A stretch of DNA of 64,000 nucleotides from Caenorhabditis elegans (Eukaryota; Nematoda; Chromadorea; Rhabditida; Rhabditidae): the NCBI RefSeq assembly GCF_000002985.6, contig NC_003282.8, positions 3,472,001-3,536,000 on the forward strand, given 5' to 3'. The notes beneath the pieces are model-generated. The model made no database searches, had not been told where the DNA came from, and was given only the letters and a program-made list of their open reading frames with translations. Positions 1-10,894 of the stretch are shown here, piece after piece (within the stretch, counting starts at the first letter, position 1; each line of letters starts with the position of its first letter). The translations under genes and the position numbers were made by a program.

Positions 1-830
1 CCGAAATTGAAATTTTCGGCAAACTGCCGATTTGCCGAATTTGCTGGAAAAAACTGCAATTGCCGAAGAGTTTCGGCAAATTCTGGTTTTGCACATTTTT
101 GCTGGAGATTTTGGACTTTTATTTTTAATCGACAAAATTGTACGCACTCTATAAATGTTCCAACATATATTTTGAAAAGTGAGCAAATTTTATGAACATT
201 TCTAAAGAAAACGGGAAAAGAATTTCAAAAAGGCACAGTTTTAAGTGTTAATCTTAATTATAAAAAAAACACCTCACACCCCCCTAAAAACATTCGGAAA
301 ATTGATATACTGCTTTAGGCAAATCAGCAATTTGCCAAAAATAAAAGCTTCCGGCAAATCAGCAAATCGGCAAACCGGCAAATTGACGGAATTGAAATTT
401 CTGAAAAATCGGCAAACCGGCAAATTGCCAATTTGCCGATCTTGCCGGAAAAACAGCAATTGCCGAAGATTTTTTAAAAAATTCGGCAAATCAACTAATT
501 ACCGGTTTGCCGATTTGCCGGAAATTTTCAATAAAACTTTGCTCGAAAAATTGATGGTAAGGTTTTAGAAGATATTTTTAAAGTTCAGAAACACTGTCCT
601 TTTTTGAAATTTTTCCCCGTTCTCTTTAGATGTTATCATCGAATTTGCTGAATTCTCAAAATAGATGTTGGAACTTTTATAGGATGCGTAATTCTAAAAT
701 TTCCAACAAAAAAATGTGCAAAACCACAATTTGCCGAAATTTTTCGGTAATTGCCGGTTTGCCGATTTGCGCGAAATTTTCAATTCCGCCAACTTGCTGA
801 TTTGCCGGAAAAACCCCCTCTGATTTAAGC
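1..830. repeat. CGGCAAATT-type dispersed repeat tract
   Basis: About 0.8 kb rich in degenerate copies of CGGCAAATTTGCCG on both strands (best at 300-530 and 720-815). The right edge ends in CCCCCTCTG, like the CACCCCTG ends of the hAT-type elements at 8899, 11461 and 17336. It is therefore probably another copy whose left end lies outside the window. ORFs in it are repeat translations. No gene seen. Confidence 0.7.
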
Positions 831-860
831 CTTTTTGCTCAAGTCAATAGTTTTTTTCAG

Positions 861-1584
861 CAACGGTCGCATCGACTTTTGCAATATTCGAAGATCGCTA
901 CGTGAAACTTTCCGAAGAGAATACTCTCTGGAGACGATATTACAGGATACCATGCCTTTTCCTCGTCTACTTCTCAGTCCCATTCCACTTCTTGCCTCCA
1001 TTTCTGAATATTCCGGAGCAGGAGCAAGCTCGTCTTCATGTTATGAAAGCTCTTCCATGTCTGCCTCCATTTACATATAACAATAATATGATGTTTGTGG
1101 CAAGCATCGATCTAAAAATTCCATTTATCTGCTTGGTGTTTAGTTGCATGTTTTTTACTGGTGCAACTCTAACTTTTCTCGGATTAACTCTGAAAAAGTT
1201 GGCATCCATCAAAACTCGCTCAGCTTATTCTACGAAAACAATAGAATTTCAGAGAAAACTGATAAGAGCAGTCACTCTTCAAATAGGCTCGCGGAAAAAT
1301 TTGAGATTAATTCAAAAAAAAACTTGCAGACCGCCTCAACGATAATAATTCTGCTAACCCCAACTCTAATAGTCATTTTGCTCATAGCTACCCGGTATCA
1401 TAACCAGAAGCTAAATAATCTGGTCCACTTGATCTTGTCGGTACACGGAATCGAATCTACTATTGTGATGGTTTTGGTTCACAAACCATATCGAGAGATC
1501 TGGACCTCGAGGTGTTTGACAGGCGAGAGACACAGAGATATGCGTGCACATGTTGGATGTGTTAGGAACTACGGTTTAAGCTAA
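861..1584 (+). pseudogene. srh-type chemoreceptor, 5'-incomplete, probably a pseudogene
   Basis: A seven-TM nematode chemoreceptor of the srh/str type; such proteins act in ciliated sensory neurons. An exon opens after TTTTTTTCAG at 860 and reads FAIFEDRYVKLSEEN then LWRRYYRIPCLF, the usual srh TM3 and following loop. It continues through further TM segments, and the last part reads LNNLVHLILSVHGIES then MVLVHKPYREIW, a hallmark of the srh C-terminus. The two parts are in different frames. The only splice that joins them in phase uses a poor GTCACT donor (exons 861-1270 and 1330-1584) and drops a few usually conserved residues, so the gene may be broken. The N-terminal exons are absent; upstream is repeat. 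They could lie outside the window if 1-860 is an intron. Confidence 0.6.
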
Positions 1585-2131
1585 CTAAAAATTTATTTGA
1601 ATGAAATTTTTCATTTTTTACTTAGTTAGTTTCTCAAAATAAGTCAATTATTATTTGCCGACCTTATAATTTTTGCTTCTGAGTTGAACAATTAGAGGCT
1701 CCACAAATACAAATGCATTTAAAATCTCTGTTGCACAGAAAGCGAACTTGCTTGCGGATGAACATATGAATGTTGACTACCTATTAGTATCTTGATAAAC
1801 TTTTTGAACTTTAACGAATTGGCCAATTTTTGTTTGTTGCTTATCAAGTAGCATATTTGAATAACACAAGGTGTCATCAACAAATAATATTCAATCACCG
1901 TAAAAGAAGCATTATTTTCTTAATTGAAATAGACAATGAAAACCAGAACTGCCTGAAAAAAGGTCGGAATGACCTAATATTAAAAATTAGAAATTTTTTA
2001 AAAAATTTTCTAAATTTCACATGATTTTTTGAAAACTGATAAATCTCAGTTTTCACATAGTTCCTATTAGAATAACCGCCAATTGAATTCAAAAATGAAA
2101 GAAAGAAAGCTCACAAAACATACTTTGTATT
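1585..2131. other. Intergenic, no gene seen
   Basis: AT-rich spacer between the srh fragment and the first srz fragment. Short ORFs only, without TM or domain signal. Confidence 0.5.
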
Positions 2132-2263
2132 CGCGTGGTGTCAGGCTGTCCCATCGCTCCACTGCACACGGAAGGCGAGAAGATTTCTTTTTAAAGACTT
2201 GTGACATCACAGCGCATTTAAATAATTTTGCAGCTAAGTGATGGGACAACCTGGCACGACGTG
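2132..2263. repeat. Palindromic MITE (TCAGGCTGTCCCATC family)
   Basis: The left end GTGGTGTCAGGCTGTCCCATC and the right end GATGGGACAACCTGGCACGAC are inverted repeats. The same termini recur at 53889-53999 and 62705-63203. It lies just past the point where the neighbouring minus-strand srz copy loses its last exon. Confidence 0.75.
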
Positions 2264-2291
2264 TGTATTATGACTTCATTAGAACACCTAC

Positions 2292-3075
2292 TAAGTTTAT
2301 TGACCCTCCGAGACCTGTCAGCAAGAGAATGTACTTTTGTAGTTGACCCTGATAAAGGGAAAATGCTCGTTTCCTTCCAAAAATTAACATAAAAATGTGC
2401 AGAATGCTGGCAAGAACAATGAGAAAACAAATAACATAAAAGTCGGTCAAATCTTTTGAATTTCGATAATAAAGTTTGATAAAATAATAAAAAATTTGTA
2501 GAAGAAATAGTATCCAGTAAAAATGAATAAATTTCCTGTACATTTTTCGATGAATTGTCCGCATTTTTGGCTCGAGTTTTGGGAAGAGCCAAACCATGAA
2601 GACTTGAACTGATAGAAGAAATATGAACACGTGGTATACTTGGGTTATGATATAGATGGAAATACCAAATATATAAGAGGTAATTCTATGTTGGGTTGTT
2701 GTAATGCATCGTCAAACGTTACAATTGGCCTACTCTCATTTTTATTTTTAAATTCATTTTTAAAATGATGCCAACCGAACAGAATTTGAGAAATAAACAT
2801 GAAAAGCAATAGGATTGTCACAATTCTCACAGCATTGAAAATGTGATTTGTTATTGGAAACAGGAGGTCCTGAAGGAAATTGAAAAAGCTCAAAACAAAA
2901 AAAAATTAAAATAGTATTATACCCTTTTATCACGATTCCGATTTTTATTAAAAGCGTAAACATAAACTAAGTGACCGAGAAAATACACGGAGCCCGAAAT
3001 ATTATAAAACCAAAACCAGAACACATCTTGATCGGAAATATATGATGATAAAAGACTTTGGTTTGTTGAGTTCAT
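2292..3075 (-). pseudogene. srz chemoreceptor copy, lacks the last exon
   Basis: Minus-strand srz (serpentine receptor class Z) copy. Exon 1, 3075-2923, ends with the family signature NRDKR after one TM. Exon 2, 2869-2718, begins DLLFPITNHIF. Then 2685-2292 carries the TM3-TM5 part (FLLSVQVFMVWLFPKLEP). The usual exon 3/exon 4 intron is absent and the two exons are fused in frame. Joining exon 2 to exon 3 needs a 32-nt intron, below the normal worm minimum, so a frameshift is as likely. After a GTAGGT donor at 2291 no exon with the TTP..IQ.SYLG motif follows. A MITE lies at 2132-2263. Truncated pseudogene most likely; a divergent gene cannot be excluded. Confidence 0.6.
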
Positions 3076-3122
3076 AGTTTCTAGCAAAAATTAGCGGAAT
3101 TGCAACAGACCTTTCCTCCAGA

Positions 3123-3128
3123 CAGGTG
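3123..3128. promoter_or_regulatory. CAGGTG E-box upstream of srz copy
   Basis: ACAGGTGAAAC, 47 bp upstream of the ATG at 3075. One of a set seen before nearly every srz locus here. Motifs of this type are known in worm chemoreceptor promoters. Confidence 0.5.
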
Positions 3129-3645
3129 AAACAAAAAACTATGAAAATGTCTTATTTCAATCAATCCGCAAAATTATTTGAAAATGTTATAATTCAATTT
3201 GTACGTCAAAACTATTCGAAAAAGTTATAATAACCCCAGATTTGGTAAAATTTTGTAACTTAGACGGTAATTTCAAAAAAGTTAGTCTCCATTCGAACAA
3301 GTTTTAAGTCATTTCAGGGCCGCCATACACCTTTAAAGATTGTAAAAATCCTCCAGAAGACTATATTTTAGATGTATTCGTTGAGTGGACTACACTCTAT
3401 CGTTTTCAAAAGTACTGTAGCACATGTGTGCTTTGTCATTACTGCAACTCTTCTAAAATTGTTTCTCTACACAAATGCGTAGGATAATATACGATTTCAG
3501 AGATCGTGTTAGGAGACCGTGTGGGGTCCAGTAAAACACTGTTAATATTAATATTTATTTAGTGTGCGTATTCAACTTACATAAATGTTCATCAATTCGT
3601 AAATTTTTGTGATTGTTGTCGAATCAAAATGTGATTTTTGTTTGG
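3129..3645. other. Intergenic, no gene seen
   Basis: AT-rich spacer between two minus-strand srz loci. No coding exon, RNA gene or clear repeat recognised. Confidence 0.5.
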
Positions 3646-5224
3646 TCACTTTAAATATAGCCTCAAAACTTCTGTAATTTTTTTGCCGTCCACCGTGTAG
3701 ATTTCGCCAATGTTGCAAATAATATACACTGTTTCAATAATAAACGGAGTCGTGAGACCTTCGACACAACCAATAACAACAATTAAAACATATAGTGAAA
3801 ACTGACGGAGAAAAATTAGATAAATAATGGTGAAGAATGGTATGTAGATCTGAATATTGGGTGATAATTTTTTCTTTCATATTAATAAACAGGCAACAAA
3901 CTTACCGCTTTAAACACCACTACTGTAATTGTTAGCCAAAATACGTATATGTAAAGGTTATTCAGTTGAGTCGACTCTAAGTACGCGAGCTTTCGAATTT
4001 TATTCAAAATCGACAGATGCAACAACGCAGATAACACTGAACTCATTGCCATGCAAAATAAAATACTCTTAATCAAATAGAAAAGTTAAAAAAAAAAGGT
4101 CAATACATTCTCTACTCACTCCAAAAACATAATCCAACGCGGACTTTGACACTGTGCAGCTTATTCCCACATAGATGCCTAATTCCGTAAGCACCAGGAA
4201 AATATACAGAATCCAAGTTTTATAAAGCAATACTTCTCGAGCTGATGTGACATATTGCGCAAAGTTTGGGAACATATGGCCCGACCATTTTTCAACAGCA
4301 ACTAAAAACACTACAATGTTGAATGCTTGGGCAATAATGAACAAGAAGTAGCATATTAAGATAATTAGGAGTTTTATGTAACCAAATTTGCTGAATTGAG
4401 AAGAATTTTTCGGTTTTATAGGGTAATGACTTTACGGCTTATTGGCTATAATTACACTGGCAGTTAATGGTATGAATAGATAATAAAATGTTTTGACCAT
4501 TGCAAAAAGTCTTATGATCACTGGGTAGAGTTTGTCCTGGAATTTATTGGTTCAAGCGCTAAGTTTCTATGATCCCTAGGCTTAAGGCCCCAGCCCCTAG
4601 TCGGCCCCTAGAATTTGTTAGGCAGTTGGACTTAGCCGTCTAGTCATACCACTCTAGGACCATCGGTTTAAGCCAATAGCTGTAGCCCTCAGACTTAGGC
4701 CCACATCCCCTCCTTAGACTTCACCCCCAAGCCTTAGGTCCCTAGTCTCAGGCCCCTAGTTTTATTCCCATAACCTTAAGTTTCTAGTCTTACACTTTTA
4801 GCCTATGGCCCCTACCCTGATGCCCCTACCCATAGGCTACTAGCAATGCCCCCTACTAAGTCTAATAGTTAGGCCAATAGCCAACGACCCAATAGCCAAC
4901 GGCTCATAAGCCTTGGCCGCCTAGCCTTTGCCTACTAGTTAGGGTATTAGCCTTACACCTCTAGACTTCGGTGTCTAGCTTCAGGCCCCCAATTTCAGGC
5001 CGTTAGAATAAGCTTCCCAGAAATAGGCTTACAATTAGGCACTTATGATCATGAGGTACCTTTTGATCTTGCTCTTCATTAATTTTGCAAATATACTTGA
5101 AAATCGGGAATACTAGTAAGTAACAGAACATCAACATTGAAAATAATAACATAAAAATGAAATTCACTGAATCCGGAATTTGCAATGACGAATCATCAAC
5201 CACGGTTGAATCGCTAAAATTCAT
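3646..5224 (-). CDS. srz family chemoreceptor (intact, 300 aa)
   Basis: Complete five-exon srz-type seven-TM receptor. Exons (minus): 5224-5060, 4536-4436, 4390-4120, 4067-3906, 3849-3646; all phases join and give 300 residues. The family pattern is clear: TM1 then ICKINEEQDQK at the end of exon 1; DKLYPVIIRLFAMV opens exon 2; FNIVVFLVAVEKW in TM3; YVFWLTITVVVFK at the end of exon 4; GLTTPFIIETVYI in the last exon. The start MNFSDSTVVDD matches the paralogue at 7011 and is downstream of two E-boxes. Exon 4 uses an atypical GATTAAG acceptor shared with that paralogue. Predicted ligand is unknown; expected in sensory cilia. Intron 1 carries degenerate TTAGGC/CTAGGC repeats. Confidence 0.85.
4545..5000. 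repeat. Degenerate CTTAGGC/CCCTAG simple repeat
   Basis: Intron 1 of the srz gene is filled with short units such as CTTAGGCCCCTAG and TTAGCCTTAC. These are decayed relatives of the hexamer array at 5908. A similar but shorter tract lies at 6660-6830 in the same intron of the next paralogue. Confidence 0.6.
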
Positions 5225-5275
5225 AGTTTTGTGAAGAACTAGAAATTGTCGATTTAAATAAACAAGTGTAGAGCT

Positions 5276-5292
5276 CACCTGGTTGACAGGTG
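5276..5292. promoter_or_regulatory. Paired E-boxes (CACCTG and CAGGTG) upstream of srz gene
   Basis: CACCTG at 5276-5281 and CAGGTG at 5287-5292, facing each other 52-68 bp upstream of the ATG at 5224. Confidence 0.55.
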
Positions 5293-5343
5293 ACTTTTCT
5301 GCAGCTACGTATAGAGAGTTTGTGAATTTTGGTGCCTTTTTCG

Positions 5344-7011
5344 GTTAGCAGGCAACGACTGATTTTCTTAAAGTCTCCAAGTTCAATACATCTACTTCAA
5401 ATAGAGCTTCAAAAATTCCCTGATTTTTCTGCCGTTAATATTGTAGATTTTGTCAATGTTGCAAACAATATACACAGATTCAATAATAATGGGAGTTGTG
5501 AGACCTCCAATAATAGCAATTATGTATACTAATAATTGAATCGAGAATTGAGGGAGAAACAATATAAAAATTATAGTGAAAAGTAATATGTAGATCTGAA
5601 AATTGTTCAGAAAATTGATTTTTAAATTTTTCGAGGCAACTTACCAATTTAAAAACCACAACAGTAATTGTCAGCCAAAATATGTATGTGTAAAGGGTAT
5701 TTAGCTGAGTCGAATCCAAATACGCGAGCTTGCGCATTTTTTTCATAATTGGAAAGTGCATCAACGCAGATAACATAGAAAACAGTGCCATACAAGATAA
5801 TATAATCTTAACTTGAAATGTTCATAGATAGGATTTTTTCCCAAGCGCTACTGACGCTATTTAGGCTTAGGATTTTCCGGTTTTTTTGATTTTTCAGGGG
5901 TTCCTCTTTAGGCTTAGGCTTAGGCTTAGGCTTACGCTCAGGCTTAGGCTCAGGCTTAGGTTTAGACTTAGGTTTAGGGTTTCGCTTAGTCTTAAACTTT
6001 GGTTGGCGGGGGAGGGAGAGAGAAAAAATATATTCCTGTTTTCATTAGAAAAAAGAAAGAAAACTAGAAAAAAGACACAGAATGAAAGTCTTATAAAATA
6101 CCAAAATTGCCTGAAAAAAGCAACAGAACAAAAAATAGTGTAAAAAAGTTTTGCCGGGTTGCCGACGTCTGGGAACGGGAACGAGAGTTGTACTCACCCC
6201 ATGAACATATCCCACTGTATCCTTTGCTTTTCCGTTTCCGACAGTTCGCCTTACCACAACTAAAATACTCAATTCCTTAATCACGTGCACAATATATAAA
6301 GCCCAAATTTTATCAAGTAGGCTATTCCGAGCTGATGTGAAATAGGGCTCGAGTTTTGGGAAAAACGTGCACAGGCATTTTTCAAGAGCAATGGAAAATA
6401 ATAGCAATTCAAATGTTTGATCAATTATGAATAAGCTATAGAATATTATGTTACGCAATCTGAATAAATGAAAATGTATGTATTATTTTATTTGTATAGA
6501 ATTCAGATCTTACGGGGGATATTGAAGGAATAAAACGACAATCAAAGCGATGAAAAAGTAATAGGATGTTCTTACCATCCAGAAAAAATGTTTGACAGTT
6601 GGGTAGAGTTTGTCCTGGAATTCAAGAAATTGATTGGTCATAGGTTAGCTCTTTATTCTGCCACCTTGAAGCTTTCAGACTAAGAATCTTAGCCGTTAAA
6701 TTACGTTTTTAGCCTGAGATCCTTAGCCTTACATACCGTCAGGCGATTAGGATTAGTCATTCAGCCACGGTTCGTAGTCCTGGGTTTTTAGCTCTTAGCC
6801 TTACACATCTAGCTCTACGGAATTAACCTTTTAATCTTGAAGCTACCTTTTTGTCTTGCTCTTCGTTAGCCTTGCGTGTATACTCAAAAATCGGTAATAA
6901 AAGTACGTAACAGATCATCAACACCGAAAATAGGAACAAAAAGCTGACATACACTGATATCGGAAGACTCCCTGTCAAATCATCGACTCCGGTGAGATCG
7001 GAAGAGCTCAT
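5344..7011 (-). CDS. srz family chemoreceptor (intact, 313 aa)
   Basis: Five-exon srz receptor and close tandem paralogue of the gene at 3646-5224. Exons (minus): 7011-6847, 6614-6514, 6459-6198, 5806-5645, 5595-5344; phases agree and give 313 residues. Hallmarks: YTRKANEEQDKK closes exon 1, DKLYPTVKHFFWMV opens exon 2, FELLLFSIALEKC in TM3, YIFWLTITVVVFK in exon 4, GGLTTPIIIESVYI in exon 5. One extra A near 5400, relative to the paralogue, shifts the frame and lengthens the C-terminus by about 16 residues, ending in VVAC. Intron 3 holds a telomere-like array. An in-frame upstream ATG exists at 7074, but MSSSDLTGVDD aligns with the paralogue start. Confidence 0.82.
5908..5997. repeat. Interstitial telomere-like (TTAGGC)n array
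   Basis: Fifteen hexamers in register. The first four are perfect TTAGGC, the C. elegans telomere unit; the rest are one- or two-base variants (TTACGC, TCAGGC, TTAGGT and others). It lies inside intron 3 of an srz gene. Confidence 0.8.
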
Positions 7012-7084
7012 AACTTTATAAGAAAGTTCATAGCTATATAAGCTTAGTATGATAGAAGACGTCGATATGTGCAAGTTAATACTT

Positions 7085-7090
7085 CACCTG
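7085..7090. promoter_or_regulatory. CACCTG E-box upstream of srz gene
   Basis: ACTTCACCTGC, 74 bp upstream of the ATG at 7011 (minus-strand gene). Confidence 0.5.
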
Positions 7091-7343
7091 CTTTCATACG
7101 ACCACAAAAACTCTGACCAAAGTTTTATCCCAGGTTCCAACTTTATCCTAGGTTCAACATTTTTGTGATAAATCAGATGAAATGTGAAAAAAACAGGTAC
7201 GGTATATACATAGATGATTCATTATTGAACACTAAAAGTTTAACCATAAAAGGATCCCTTCCGATTTCGGAGTTTTATCGAGCGTCTATAAACTTTTGCT
7301 TGGTATAAAAGTTTATACATCGTTCCCCGATTTTTTAGTAAAG

Positions 7344-7713
7344 ATGTTCAAGCAACTTTTCCTTTTCTCCGCTTTTCTTCTCGTATTGCTAGATGCTTCC
7401 ACTCCAGCAGGTAACTCGAAACTCTAACTCCTGACTCAAAAATTCCCATATCTTTTCAGTCCCATCAAGAGAAAGCGTAGTAGCCGGTCTTGTTGCCAAT
7501 GGGCTCAAGAAGGACTTGGTGGAGAAGATTCTCGAGTTGAGAGAGAAGTACAATACGGAGATCATCAAGGCGAATGCATCGGGCAATCAAAAACTAATGC
7601 AGGCCACGTGGAACAAGCATCAGGAGTTGTACCATAAGTTGTTCGCAAAGGTGACCAAGGAGCAGAAGGAGATTTATGAGAAACTCAATAAGCAGTACCA
7701 TCTTTACTTTTGA
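7344..7713 (+). CDS. Small secreted helical protein (106 aa)
   Basis: Two exons, 7344-7410 and 7460-7713, joined through a 49-nt intron. The first ~21 residues (MFKQLFLFSAFLLVLLDAST) are a typical signal peptide. The mature part is a charged, probably all-helical domain with no cysteines: LEDxVxKILELREKY-like heptads, then TWNKHQELYHKLFAKVTKEQ. An AATAAA signal follows at 7736-7741 and a TATA-like TTGGTATAAAAG lies at 7297-7308, so this looks like a compact, strongly expressed gene. It loosely resembles small secreted nematode SXP/RAL-2-like (DUF148) proteins, but I cannot assign it. It is the only non-receptor gene in the first 23 kb. Confidence 0.75.
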
Positions 7714-7840
7714 TTTTGTTTTCTTGGGGAAGGCTAATAAACTTTATTAATTGTTATCTATATCATGTAAGAACGGAGTCTTAGAAAGTAAATTATATTT
7801 TCTTAAAATTAAAAGTATTGCCTACATCGGAAGGAATTTT

Positions 7841-7957
7841 GAAAACCAGTGCACAATTGAAATTCCACATTTTCCATAATTCTCAGTTTAAAAAAATTTG
7901 AAAACCAGTGCACATTTGAAATTCCATATTTTCCATAATTCTCAGTTTAAAAAATTT
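7841..7957. repeat. Two-copy 58-59-bp tandem duplication
   Basis: The unit starting GAAAACCAGTGCACA occurs at 7841-7899 and again at 7900-7957 with about three differences. Recent local duplication in the spacer between the secreted-protein gene and the next srz gene. Confidence 0.9.
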
Positions 7958-8010
7958 ATATCCATGCAAAATAATGATAATCGCATCATTTATTCAACTC
8001 AAACAGTTTC

Positions 8011-9860
8011 TCAAAAGTTCAGTGGCTCAACAGATACTTCTCCCATATTAAACAAAACTCTAAGAAACCGCCTCACACTAAACGAGGTGAGCAAGATTCT
8101 CACATTCCGTCTGTTGCTGCTAATATACGAAACTTGTATGATGAGCGGTGTTGCGTAGATATCGTAATGCAACGTGGAGATTATAAAGCTGAAGCAATAT
8201 ACATAGTCAAAATATAAGTAACTGATGAACTCTTTTATGAAATGCTGAAACACGAAAATTTGTTGGAAACTTGGAATTGGAGAGCTTATACAATTTTGAA
8301 AACAACCACAACGATGCTCTGCCAGAAAATGTAGATATGTGGGGAGTGAAACTGAGCTGACGTTAACTGCGATAGCTTTCTAACACTGATGAATATTGGA
8401 ATATATAACACCGCAGAAGTCCAGGCGAGAAAATTTGTGAGTAAGAAAACCACCTGGAAACATTACAAATTACTTGAAACATCAGTAACCTCCCGCTCAC
8501 CAGGTACACAATTTCATGGGTATACCATTTTTGTATATCGACTGTGACGTTTGCTAAAAACCAGAAAATTCCGAGTATTAAATCTTTCATCACAAATACG
8601 ATGTACAAAATCCAAGAGCGTCTGATCAGGTACTGTTGCGAGATCTTTACAAAATTTTCCGCCGATTTTGTGAAATACATGATGAAACGTTCAAAAGTCT
8701 GTAGAAATATCAAAAAGTGGAAGACTTGGGTGATGACGTATAGGCAATAGTGAATGAACCATTCTGCGTAGTGGAAAAGTTCACCGGTTTTTCTGGAAAA
8801 GGTTGGGGAAAATCTCATTTTTTTAAATCTATGATTTTATTAATCTGGCATCGACAATACGTTTACATCACATTTGGTTCTTGAGCGAACATTGAGAACA
8901 GGGATGGGCGGCAATTTTTTTCGGCAAATTGCCGGTTCGACAAACTTGCCAGAAATTTTCAATTCCGGCAACTTGCCGATTTGCCAGAAATTTACAATTC
9001 CGGCAACTTGCCGAGTTGCCGGAAATTTTGACATTGATAGCGGACATTGAGAACATGGATAGGCGGCAATTTGCCGTTCGGTAATTTTTATCCGGCAAAT
9101 TGGCCGTTTGACAAATTTGCCGGAAATTTTCAATTCCGGCATCTTGTCGATTCGCCGGAAATTTTATTTTTAAATATTCTCATAGAGTTTGCTTGTTTTT
9201 CAAAATAGATGTAGGAGCATTTATAGCATGCGTACAATTTTGCCGATTAAAATTGAAATTCTGAAATTTCCAAAAAAAAAGTGTAACACCACAATTTGCC
9301 AAAAATATTCGGCAATTTCCGTTTTTTTTTCGGCGCATTCGGCAATTTGCCGGTTTGTCGGATTACCGAAAATGTTATATTCCGGCAATTTGCCGATTTA
9401 CCAATTTGCCGGAAACAATCGTTTGCCGCCCACCCCTGATTGAGACCAATTTTGGCTAGACGTTTCTGTCCAACACAATTTGTCAGAACATTCTCGTCGA
9501 ACTGTTATTTATGTACTATAGGCGCAGAGTAGGCCTAGGTCGTCCTTTAGGGTTTAACTTACAAGTTTTCAGATGCCATAGACCCAAATAATATTTGCAT
9601 CAAAAACAAAACATTCGTGGTCCTGACCATTTTGTAAAAGTGACTGGTGATAGGAAATAGTGCTGTCTGATAGTAAATAATCATCATTTTTTAATTAAAA
9701 AAAAAATAGAAACTCGTACTTTTTCATCAACTTTGCGGTTTTCCTTGAACACGTACACATAGAAGAGATAAAACGAGAAAAGGCACGCTAGGCCAGGGTA
9801 ACTGTATTCAAAATCGAATTGTTTGAAATAAAAAGTCGGAAATTTTGTGGCGTTTTTCAT
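8011..9860 (-). CDS. srz family chemoreceptor (intact, 310 aa)
   Basis: Five-exon srz receptor. Exons (minus): 9860-9720, 9666-9563, 8792-8501, 8453-8292, 8244-8011; phases agree, 310 residues. Start MKNATKFPTFYF was chosen by analogy with srz N-termini; an in-frame ATG at 9917 would add 19 residues. Hallmarks: FKENRKVDEK closes exon 1, ALFPITSHFYKMVRT in exon 2, FHFLIFLQTFERF in TM3, PHIYIFWQSIVVVVFKI in exon 4, YATPLIIQVSYIS and NRRN in exon 5. Intron 2 (9562-8793) contains a whole hAT-type element (8899-9438) without harm to the coding frame. Confidence 0.82.
8899..9438. mobile_element. hAT-type non-autonomous element, 540 bp
   Basis: Termini CAGGGATGGGCGGCAA and (inverted) CAGGGGTGGGCGGCAAA. 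Flanks are ATTGAGAA on the left (8891-8898) and ATTGAGAC on the right (9439-9446), an 8-bp target duplication with one mismatch. CAGGG.TG ends with 8-bp duplications are diagnostic of hAT transposons. The interior is nearly all CGGCAAATTGCCGG-type repeat with no coding capacity. It lies in intron 2 of an intact srz gene. Confidence 0.8.
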
Positions 9861-9930
9861 GAAGTTGGGATGAGGAAACAAAATAATAAACCTCGAAGTT
9901 GACTGGTAGCCAGACAAAAATACCCGCTCG

Positions 9931-9936
9931 CAGGTG
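9931..9936. promoter_or_regulatory. CAGGTG E-box upstream of srz gene
   Basis: CAGGTGAATTATC, 71 bp upstream of the ATG at 9860. Confidence 0.5.
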
Positions 9937-10111
9937 AATTATCTAGTTTTGCAGCCTGGGTGCGGCTTTAGGTTCAAATATCTAATCCTAGAGAGCATGT
10001 ACATAATTTATGCAAGTTTGGTTCTGAAGTGACACCAGTTTTTAATTGAACTACATGATTTATTTTTCACTTTATGTTTTTGTCAAACAAATATAAACAT
10101 ACAGACAACAG

Positions 10112-10565
10112 TTAGAATCCGTGTGGCTCCACAGTCGGACTAGACGTTACATCAAATACAACGACTGTCAAGAACTGTCTCAAATTGGTCGATTTTAACA
10201 AGGTCTTCATATTCCGACGGTTACATCCCAAGTACGCGATTTGCACGATAAGTGGTATTGTGAACAAGTCCAAAATCACAGAAGAACTCACAAAACCATA
10301 AATTGAACACACATCGCGGGCGAAATCGGCAAGAGGTAGAATCAGCATCTGAGGGGAGGAAGTTCAGTTTTGAAATTGGAATGCCTGTCAAGAAATTTCT
10401 CACCGACTTGAATATGAAAACTATAAATGTCTGCCAGAAAATGTATCTTTGCGGAGTATTAAGCTGCACGGATGCTAAATGGGAATGTTTCAGAACGCTT
10501 AACATTATAGGAATATAGAGAACTGCAGATATGAGTAAACCCGTGTTGAGATAGCAGAATACAAG
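10112..10565 (-). pseudogene. srz fragment, exons 4-5 only
   Basis: Two intact exons on the minus strand. Exon 4, 10565-10404, contains YIPIMLSVLKHSHLASVQ and RYIFWQTFIVFIFKS. Exon 5, 10348-10112, contains LFTIPLIVQIAYLGCNRRN and ends VEPHGF. Splice sites and frame are fine, but nothing like exons 1-3 (TM1-TM4) lies upstream before the divergent plus-strand srz gene starts at 10895. The copy looks 5'-truncated. A very divergent exon 3 remnant between 10600 and 10800 is possible but not convincing. Confidence 0.75.
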
Positions 10566-10740
10566 CTAGAACATATAAAATGTCAAAACCACCAACAAAG
10601 GTCAACTCACCACGTGCTCACGCTAGGGATTTGCCGAATGTGCCGAGAAATGTTTGCTATGTTATATTCATATTAACATATTAATATCATTACTAAGCTT
10701 CAAGGTACTATGGAATCGAAATCTCCAAAGAAAAAAAAAT

Positions 10741-10746
10741 CACCTG
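10741..10746. promoter_or_regulatory. CACCTG E-box between divergent srz copies
   Basis: AATCACCTGTC, about 150 bp upstream of the plus-strand srz start at 10895 and upstream of the minus-strand fragment. It may have served either. Confidence 0.4.
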
Positions 10747-10894
10747 TCTTCCAAGAAAATGAAATCAATAGTTTAATGAAATAACGCAGAATTGCACGAA
10801 TATGCCCTTGTGCAACTTTTTGCATTGAAGCAGATGAAAATTTTGAGTTGAAAAGTTTTTCTCCTTTTCCTTTCCACATGCCAACTTTAAATTG

